DNA from: Methylibium petroleiphilum PM1
GTDB lineage: Bacteria; Pseudomonadota; Gammaproteobacteria; Burkholderiales; Burkholderiaceae_C
DNA length: 64,000 bases
Reading direction: 5' to 3'
Assembly (NCBI RefSeq): GCF_000015725.1
Contig: NC_008825.1
Location: 3,286,001-3,350,000, forward strand
Made by a program: the position numbers and the translations under genes
Shown: positions 59,232-64,000 of the stretch, one piece after another
Layout of the letters: each line of letters starts with the position of its first letter
How positions within the stretch are numbered: position 1 is the stretch's first letter
The notes under the pieces: generated by a model
What the model was told of the DNA's origin: nothing
Database searches by the model: none
Seen by the model: the letters and a program-made list of their open reading frames with translations, nothing else

Positions 59232-60118
59232 AGCAAGTCCCGTTCGTCGTCGAAATGCGCCTCGACGTCGCTCGGCAGCAGCTGGATGGTGGCACGCAGG
59301 CCCGGCACTGCGCTCATCAGCGCCTGCTCGACCGAGGTGCGCAGCGCCGCAGCCCGGCCCAGCGTCCAGCTGGCCGGCATGTGCATGTGCAGATCGACGA
59401 AGCGCCGCTGACCGGCACGCCGGGTGGAGACGTGGTCGAACCGAATGGTGTGATGTCGGAAGCTTTCGAGCACGCCCTCGATGTCGTGCAGCACCTCCGG
59501 CTCGAGGGCCTGGTCCATCAGGCCGTCGGCCGAGCGGCGCACCAGCGACGTCCCTTCGCGCAGGATGTTGAGCGCCACCAGGATGGCCATCGCCGGGTCA
59601 AGCCACAGCCAGCCGGTCCACTGCACGGCCACCAGCGCGACCACCACACCGGCCGACGTCCAGACGTCCGTGATCAGATGGCGCGCATCGGCCTCCAGCG
59701 CCATCGAGCGGTGTTCGCGAGCCTTGCGGAACATGGCCCAGGCGAGCGCTCCATTCATCGCCGAACCCACCACCGACAGCGCGATGCCGAGGCCGATTGC
59801 ATCGATCGGCTGAGGTTCCAGGAAGCGGTGCGCCGCGGCCCAGATGATGCCCAGCGCTGCCGCGAAGATCAGCACCCCCTCGAAACCGCTGGAGAAGTAC
59901 TCCGCCTTGTGGTGACCATAGGGATGGTCGTCGTCGGCCGGTCGACGGGCCACCGTGACCATCAGCAGCGCGAACATCGCGCCAGCCAGGTTGACCAGCG
60001 ACTCCAGCGCGTCCGACAGCAGGCTCACCGAATCGGTGAACCACCAGGCGCCGGCCTTCAGCGCGATGGTGGCCAGCGCAACGGCGATCGAAAGCTTGAG
60101 GTAGGTGCTGACCGACAT
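59228..60118 (-). CDS. Cation diffusion facilitator family transporter
   Basis: A 296-residue CDF efflux protein with six predicted helices and a C-terminal ferredoxin-like cytoplasmic domain. TM2 has [16 protein letters not shown] and TM5 has [19 protein letters not shown] (HxxxD), the paired metal-site helices; the loop [20 protein letters not shown] is the usual family signature. The C-terminal domain has [26 protein letters not shown]. It exports a divalent metal (Zn, Fe or similar) in exchange for protons. Metal specificity cannot be told from sequence. Confidence 0.92.
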   Translation of the reverse strand: MSVSTYLKLSIAVALATIALKAGAWWFTDSVSLLSDALESLVNLAGAMFALLMVTVARRPADDDHPYGHHKAEYFSSGFEGVLIFAAALGIIWAAAHRFLEPQPIDAIGLGIALSVVGSAMNGALAWAMFRKAREHRSMALEADARHLITDVWTSAGVVVALVAVQWTGWLWLDPAMAILVALNILREGTSLVRRSADGLMDQALEPEVLHDIEGVLESFRHHTIRFDHVSTRRAGQRRFVDLHMHMPASWTLGRAAALRTSVEQALMSAVPGLRATIQLLPSDVEAHFDDERDLL

Positions 60119-60160
60119 GCGCCGATTGTCGTCGGCTGATCGGTCAGCGGTCGCCGCTCG

Positions 60161-60622
60161 CTACGGCTGCCGTCTGCGCCAGCGCAGCAACAGTTCGCTG
60201 ACGGCGTGCAGCCCCAGCAGCCCGGGCAGCGCGCCGGCCATCGCCTCGTGCACGTCACCGACGATGCTGCGATCCCCCCAGGTCGCGTCGCCCAGCAGGA
60301 CGCCACTGGCAGCGACCAGCGACACCGCCAGCACCAGCCCCCAGCGCAACGCAGTGCGCACCGGCTGCCAGGCCGGACGCGACGCCCGACGGGCGGCGCG
60401 CACCACACCCAGCGTGCCGGCGGTCACCAGCCACAACCCGAAGACGCCGGCTGCAGCCAGCCCCAGCCCGGCGTGCGAACCGGGGTGCGCTTCGGCACCC
60501 AGCCAGGCCACGGCCAGCACCGCAGCCAGTGCGCCGTGCAGCAGCACGGCGGCAAACACGTGAGCTCGCCGGAAGCCCGCGGGGTGGGTCGTGCCGATGT
60601 CCGCGGTCGCGTCAATGCCCAT
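60161..60622 (-). CDS. Cytochrome b561 family protein
   Basis: A 153-residue four-helix membrane protein. Histidines positioned for two b-hemes are in VLLHGALA, EAHPGSHAGLG, VGDVHEAMAG and LGLHAVSELLLRW. Short for PF01292 but with all helices. It overlaps the PepSY gene by 11 bases, so the two are translationally coupled. The pair is divergent from the QseBC-like system with a shared box-containing region, suggesting that system controls it. Confidence 0.85.
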   Translation of the reverse strand: MGIDATADIGTTHPAGFRRAHVFAAVLLHGALAAVLAVAWLGAEAHPGSHAGLGLAAAGVFGLWLVTAGTLGVVRAARRASRPAWQPVRTALRWGLVLAVSLVAASGVLLGDATWGDRSIVGDVHEAMAGALPGLLGLHAVSELLLRWRRRQP

Positions 60623-60902
60623 GGCGGCCGGGCTGCAGGCGCTGCAGCGTCTTCGGATGGAAATAGGCCTCGACCTTCCAGCCGTCCTTGTCGAGCGCTT
60701 CGACTTCATAGCAGCCGTCGTCGACCTCTATCTTCTCGATGCGCCAGCCCTGGCCGTTGAGCTGTTGCTCGAGCTCGGCCATCGGTCGCCATTGATCGCG
60801 CGGTCCGGCACCGCAAAGATCCTTGCTGCCGGCGTGCACCGGTGCGCTCACCAGAAGGGCGGCGGCCGCCACAGCGGCCAGCGACAGGGAGAGTCTGTTC
60901 AT
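60612..60902 (-). CDS. Exported PepSY-domain protein
   Basis: A 96-residue exported protein. The signal peptide is MNRLSLSLAAVAAAALLVSAPVHA. One PepSY domain follows: MAELEQQLNGQGWRIEKIEVDDGCYEVEALDKDGWKVEAYFHPKTLQRL. Single PepSY proteins next to cytochrome b561 and two-component genes are frequent in betaproteobacteria. The ATG follows AAAGGAG. First gene of the PepSY-cytochrome operon. Confidence 0.9.
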   Translation of the reverse strand: MNRLSLSLAAVAAAALLVSAPVHAGSKDLCGAGPRDQWRPMAELEQQLNGQGWRIEKIEVDDGCYEVEALDKDGWKVEAYFHPKTLQRLQPGRHGH

Positions 60903-60977
60903 CGAAGCTCCTTTCGAGGGGTTGGAAATAGGCAGGCCGCCAGCGCGACCCCATGGCAGGCATGCTGCGCGCCACCC

Positions 60978-60994
60978 GTGAACCGAAGCTGAAC
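60978..60994 (-). promoter_or_regulatory. Direct-repeat box GTTCAG-N5-GTTCAC (minus strand)
   Basis: Read on the minus strand, GTTCAG (60989-60994), CTTCG and GTTCAC (60978-60983) repeat with an 11-base period, the spacing bound by OmpR/PhoB-family response-regulator dimers. It lies about 76 bases before the PepSY start and is the mirror image of the box at 61009-61025. Confidence 0.55.
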
Positions 60995-61008
60995 GCGGTG
61001 CGATCCCC

Positions 61009-61025
61009 GTTCAGCCCCGGTTCAG
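61009..61025 (+). promoter_or_regulatory. Direct-repeat box GTTCAG-N5-GTTCAG (plus strand)
   Basis: GTTCAG (61009-61014) and GTTCAG (61020-61025) are perfect copies with an 11-base period. The second copy sits 17 bases from CAGAAT (61043-61048), i.e. where a -35 would be, as in class II activation. This suggests autoregulation of the response-regulator gene, whose ATG at 61063 would follow the predicted start. Confidence 0.6.
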
Positions 61026-61062
61026 GCAACGCCATCAGGCTGCAGAATCCATGTTCAACGCC

Positions 61063-61728
61063 ATGCAACTGCTGCTCCTCGAAGACGACATCGATCTCGG
61101 CCAGGCGGTGGTCGACCACCTCGAAGCCCAGGGCCACACCGTCACGTGGATGAAGCTGTGCGCCCAGGCCGAGGCCGCGCTGCGCGGCGATCCCGCAATC
61201 GAACTGGTGCTGCTCGACCTGCAACTGCCCGACGGCGAGGCGCTCGACCTCTTGCGCCGCCTGCGCGCCGGCGGCGAGCGGCGCCCGGCGATCGTGCTGA
61301 CGGCGCGCGACCAGGTCAGCGATCGCATCCGCGGCTTGCAGGCCGGCGCCGACGACTACCTGGTCAAGCCCTTCGACCTCGAGGAGATGCTGGCACGCAT
61401 CGACGCCGTCGCCCGCCGCAGTGGTGTGACCGATCCGCAGGCCGTGCGCGCCCAGGCCACCTCGCTGGACTTCGAGGCCAAGCGCGCGCTGCGCGACGGC
61501 GATCCAGTCACGCTGACCGCGATGGAATGGGCGCTGCTGGGACGGCTGGCGAGCCGCCCGGGGCGCATCTGGAGCCGGGCCGAGCTGGAGCAGGCCTTGC
61601 ACGCGCAGGCCGGCCGCGACGAGGTGGAGAGCAACTCGCTCGAGGTCATCGTGAGCCGGCTGCGCCGCAAGCTGGGCGCCACGTTGATCAGCACCCATCG
61701 CGGCCTGGGATACCGGCTTGAAGCCTGA
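61063..61728 (+). CDS. OmpR-family response regulator (QseB/PmrA-like)
   Basis: A 221-residue two-component regulator. The receiver domain begins MQLLLLEDDIDLG with phosphoacceptor Asp52 (VLLDLQLPDG) and Lys102 (DYLVKPFDL). The winged-helix domain (about residues 125-221) has LTAMEWALLGRLASRPGRIWSRAELEQAL and EVIVSRLRRKLG ending in THRGLGYRLEA. An ATG at 61051 gives four extra residues, but the predicted -10 at 61043 favours 61063. It is paired with the kinase and probably binds the GTTCAG boxes upstream. Confidence 0.92.
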   Translation: MQLLLLEDDIDLGQAVVDHLEAQGHTVTWMKLCAQAEAALRGDPAIELVLLDLQLPDGEALDLLRRLRAGGERRPAIVLTARDQVSDRIRGLQAGADDYLVKPFDLEEMLARIDAVARRSGVTDPQAVRAQATSLDFEAKRALRDGDPVTLTAMEWALLGRLASRPGRIWSRAELEQALHAQAGRDEVESNSLEVIVSRLRRKLGATLISTHRGLGYRLEA

Positions 61729-63040
61729 ACCGGGCGCCCCCCCGTCGCCGCCGTGGCGCCTGGAGCAGCGGCTGCGGCGTCAGCTGCTGCTGGCGCTCGC
61801 GGTGCTGTGGCTGGTCGGTGCGGTGACGGCGCTGGTCGGCCAGCAGCACGAGCTGCACGACGTGCTCGACGACGCCCTGGAAGACACCGCGGAGCGCGCG
61901 CTGAACCTGCCGCTGCGCAGCGACGCGGCCCCTGAAGCGCCACAGGGCGACGATGACGACGAGCACGCGCGCCTGCAGATCTTCGACCGCGATGGCCACC
62001 TGCTGTGGCGCTCGGCCGAAGCGCCGCTCACCCCGCTGGCTGACCTGCGCCGCAAGGGCACACGCAGCGAGGGCGGTTGGCGCGTGTCGGTGCAGCGCCG
62101 TGACGACGGCAGCCGGCAGGCGGTGGCTGCCGAGCCGCTGGAAGTCCGCCATGAGGCGCTAGGCCAGGCCGCACTGTGGCTGCTGACGCCCTTGCTCGCT
62201 CTGCTCCCTCTCGCTGCGCTGCTGGTTCACCTGGTGCTGCGGCGCGGCTTCCGACGACTGGAACCGCTGCGCGCTGGTCTGGCCCGGCGCGAAGGCGCCG
62301 ACCTGTCGCCGCTGCCGCTCGATGGCCTGCCGGGTGAGCTGAGGCCGCTGGTCGAGACCTTGAACGCCTTGCTTGCCCGGGTGAGCGCGTTGCTGCAGGC
62401 GGAGCGGCAGTTCGCGGCCGCCGGAGCTCACGAGCTGCGCACCCCGCTCGCGGCCGCCCGCGCGCAGGCGCAACGCCTGGCCCAGGAGGCGCGTGACGTC
62501 GGCCTGACCGAGCGTGCCGATGCACTGGTGCGGCAGCTCGATCGACTCGCTGCGTTGGCCAGCCGCCTGCTGCAGATCGCACGCATCGAATCGGGCGTGG
62601 CGTTGAAACGCGAGCCGGTCGACCTGGCTCAGCTGGCCACGCTGGTGGCCGACGAGTTCCCCGAGGCACGGCCCGGCGGGCGCCTGCGAGTCGAGGCCGG
62701 GCCGGTGGTCATCGTCGCGGCCGATACCGACGCCCTGGGCATCGCGCTGCGCAACCTGATCGACAACGCACTCAAGCACGGTGGCCCAGCCGCCCAGGTC
62801 ACGGTGCAGGCCGGACCGGGCTCGATCAGCGTGCGCGACGACGGTCCCGGCGTGCCGCCCGACAGCCTGACGCGCCTGGTGCGCCCCTTCGAGCGCGGCG
62901 CATCGGCGGCCGAGGGCAGCGGCCTGGGGCTCGCGATGGTCGAGACGATCGCCCGGCAGTCGGGAGCGCAACTGGAGCTGAGGTCGCCGGTCGCCGGCGG
63001 ACACGGCTTCGAAGCCACGCTGCGTTTCGCAGACCCCTGA
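61718..63040 (+). CDS. Sensor histidine kinase (QseC-like)
   Basis: A 440-residue kinase. TM1 (LLLALAVLWLVGAVTALVG, about residues 23-41), a 110-residue periplasmic sensor region with an acidic run (EAPQGDDDDEHARLQIFDRDG), and TM2 (ALWLLTPLLALLPLAALLVHLV) are followed by HAMP. The H-box FAAAGAHELRTPLAA holds His238 in the QseC-type context. The ATPase has NLIDNALKHGG, DDGPGVPP and GSGLGLAMVE. The start is a TTG overlapping the regulator stop by 11 bases; no ATG lies in the N-terminal region. The signal is unknown. Confidence 0.9.
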   Translation: MKPEPGAPPSPPWRLEQRLRRQLLLALAVLWLVGAVTALVGQQHELHDVLDDALEDTAERALNLPLRSDAAPEAPQGDDDDEHARLQIFDRDGHLLWRSAEAPLTPLADLRRKGTRSEGGWRVSVQRRDDGSRQAVAAEPLEVRHEALGQAALWLLTPLLALLPLAALLVHLVLRRGFRRLEPLRAGLARREGADLSPLPLDGLPGELRPLVETLNALLARVSALLQAERQFAAAGAHELRTPLAAARAQAQRLAQEARDVGLTERADALVRQLDRLAALASRLLQIARIESGVALKREPVDLAQLATLVADEFPEARPGGRLRVEAGPVVIVAADTDALGIALRNLIDNALKHGGPAAQVTVQAGPGSISVRDDGPGVPPDSLTRLVRPFERGASAAEGSGLGLAMVETIARQSGAQLELRSPVAGGHGFEATLRFADP

Positions 63041-63067
63041 GGCGGGCCTCACCCGCGCGTCGGGCGC

Positions 63068-64000
63068 TCAGCGGAGCGTCACGCGGGCGAACTTGCGCTT
63101 GCCGACCTGGACGACGTAGGTCCCGGCCTCGAGCTTCAAGCCCTTGTCGCTGATGGCGACGCCATCGATGCGCACGCCCCCCTGCTCGACCATCCGCAGC
63201 CCTTCGCTGCCCGAGGTCACCAGGTTGGCCTGCTTCAGCAAGGTGCCGATCCCGAGCGGTGCGCCGGCCAGCGCCACGTCGGGCAGTTCGTCGGGCACAC
63301 CGCCCTTGGCACGGTTCTGGAAGTCCGCCTCGGCGGCTTCGGCAGCCGCCGCATCGTGGAAGCGCGTGGTGACCTCCTTGGCCAGCAGCACCTTGGCATC
63401 TTTCGGGTTGCGGCCCGCATCGACCTCGGCCTTCAGCGCGGCGATCTCGGCCTCGGAGCGGAAGCTGAGCAGGGTGAAGTACTTCCACATCAGCGCGTCA
63501 CTGATGGACAGCATCTTGGCGAACATGCTGTTGGCCGGCTCGGTGATGCCGATGTAGTTGTTCTTGCTCTTCGACATCTTCTCGACGCCATCCAGGCCTT
63601 CGAGCAGGGGCATGGTCAGGATGCACTGCGGCTCCTGACCGTACTCGGCCTGCAGTTGCCTGCCAACCAGCAGATTGAACTTCTGGTCGGTGCCCCCGAG
63701 CTCGAGGTCCGACTTCAGCGCCACCGAGTCGTAGCCCTGCATCAGCGGGTAGAGAAACTCGTGCACCGAGATCGGCACGCCGGCCTTGAAGCGCTTGGTG
63801 AAATCGTCGCGCTCCATCATCCGAGCGATCGTGTAGCGCGACGCCAGCTGGATCATGCCGCGCGCGCCGAGCGGGTCACTCCATTCGGAGTTGTAGCGGA
63901 TCTCGGTCTTCGACGGATCCAGTACGAGGCTGGCCTGCCGATAGTAGGTCTGGGCGTTCGACTCGATCTGCTCGCGCGTCAACGGCGGCCGCGTGGCATT
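63068..64000 (-). CDS. tyrS: Tyrosyl-tRNA synthetase, 5' end cut by window edge
   Basis: About 311 C-terminal residues of the bacterial TyrS (the TyrZ-like long form). The visible start is inside [19 protein letters not shown]. Class I features: [45 protein letters not shown] and the KMSKS loop in [15 protein letters not shown]. The C-terminal S4 domain has [37 protein letters not shown]. The HIGH motif lies beyond the right edge. The frame is open to 64000; the codon read as a start near 63982 is an internal Leu (TTG). Confidence 0.95.
   Translation of the reverse strand, partial: NATRPPLTREQIESNAQTYYRQASLVLDPSKTEIRYNSEWSDPLGARGMIQLASRYTIARMMERDDFTKRFKAGVPISVHEFLYPLMQGYDSVALKSDLELGGTDQKFNLLVGRQLQAEYGQEPQCILTMPLLEGLDGVEKMSKSKNNYIGITEPANSMFAKMLSISDALMWKYFTLLSFRSEAEIAALKAEVDAGRNPKDAKVLLAKEVTTRFHDAAAAEAAEADFQNRAKGGVPDELPDVALAGAPLGIGTLLKQANLVTSGSEGLRMVEQGGVRIDGVAISDKGLKLEAGTYVVQVGKRKFARVTLR

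Overview
The window is GC-rich, densely coded DNA from a betaproteobacterium. Gene content and order point to Burkholderiales, in the Methylibium/Rubrivivax/Leptothrix group. Evidence includes mlaA inside a single mla operon, the dgt-aroB-aroK-pilQPONM block divergent from mrcA, the cyaY / lptM-lysA junction, trimeric general porins, a Bug-type binding protein and a UbiQ-type Coq7. The genus is inference from gene content, not a database match. Nearly all of the window is ordinary chromosomal core. I see no tRNA, rRNA, CRISPR array, prophage or intact insertion sequence.

Layout. 1-3.6 kb: a molybdopterin oxidoreductase running off the left edge, a small surface protein and an M20 amidohydrolase. 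3.6-6.8 kb: HAD phosphatase, pgi and tal in one overlapping operon. 6.9-10.9 kb: the complete mlaFEDACB phospholipid-transport operon. 11-17.3 kb: gltBD glutamate synthase, with a degenerate REP-type transposase just upstream. 18.1-22.4 kb: a porin, then dgt-aroB-aroK. 22.5-30.3 kb: pilQPONM (type IV pilus alignment complex) divergent from mrcA (PBP1a). 30.3-32.2 kb: cyaY, lptM, lysA. 32.2-38 kb: a dipeptide-type ABC transporter lacking a binding-protein gene, a DUF3047 lipoprotein and a second porin. 38.3-42.5 kb: coq7, osmC-like, a candidate small RNA, ilvA and a divergent cobT-like gene. 42.5-53.9 kb: type II secretion, with gspC divergent from gspGHIJKLMNDEF. 54-58.7 kb: a secreted small protein with a repeat-bearing leader, a Lon-like AAA ATPase without protease, a 5'-nucleotidase, a Bug binding protein and two unknowns. 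58.8-63 kb: dtd, a cation efflux protein, and a cytochrome b561/PepSY pair divergent from a QseBC-like two-component system. 63.1 kb to the right edge: tyrS.

Three membrane-traffic themes stand out: lipid transport (mla), type IV pili and type II secretion. They sit among central carbon, nitrogen and amino acid genes. The least conventional signals are (i) a roughly 95-nt small RNA candidate at 39.5 kb with two CUCCUCC anti-Shine-Dalgarno motifs, (ii) mirror-image GTTCAG-N5-GTTCAG/C boxes between the two-component system and its presumed target operon, (iii) a transposase that has lost both HUH histidines, (iv) a CobT homologue lacking both conserved active-site glutamates, (v) tandem repeats in the leader of a small secreted protein, and (vi) a strongly structured gap between gspE and gspF.
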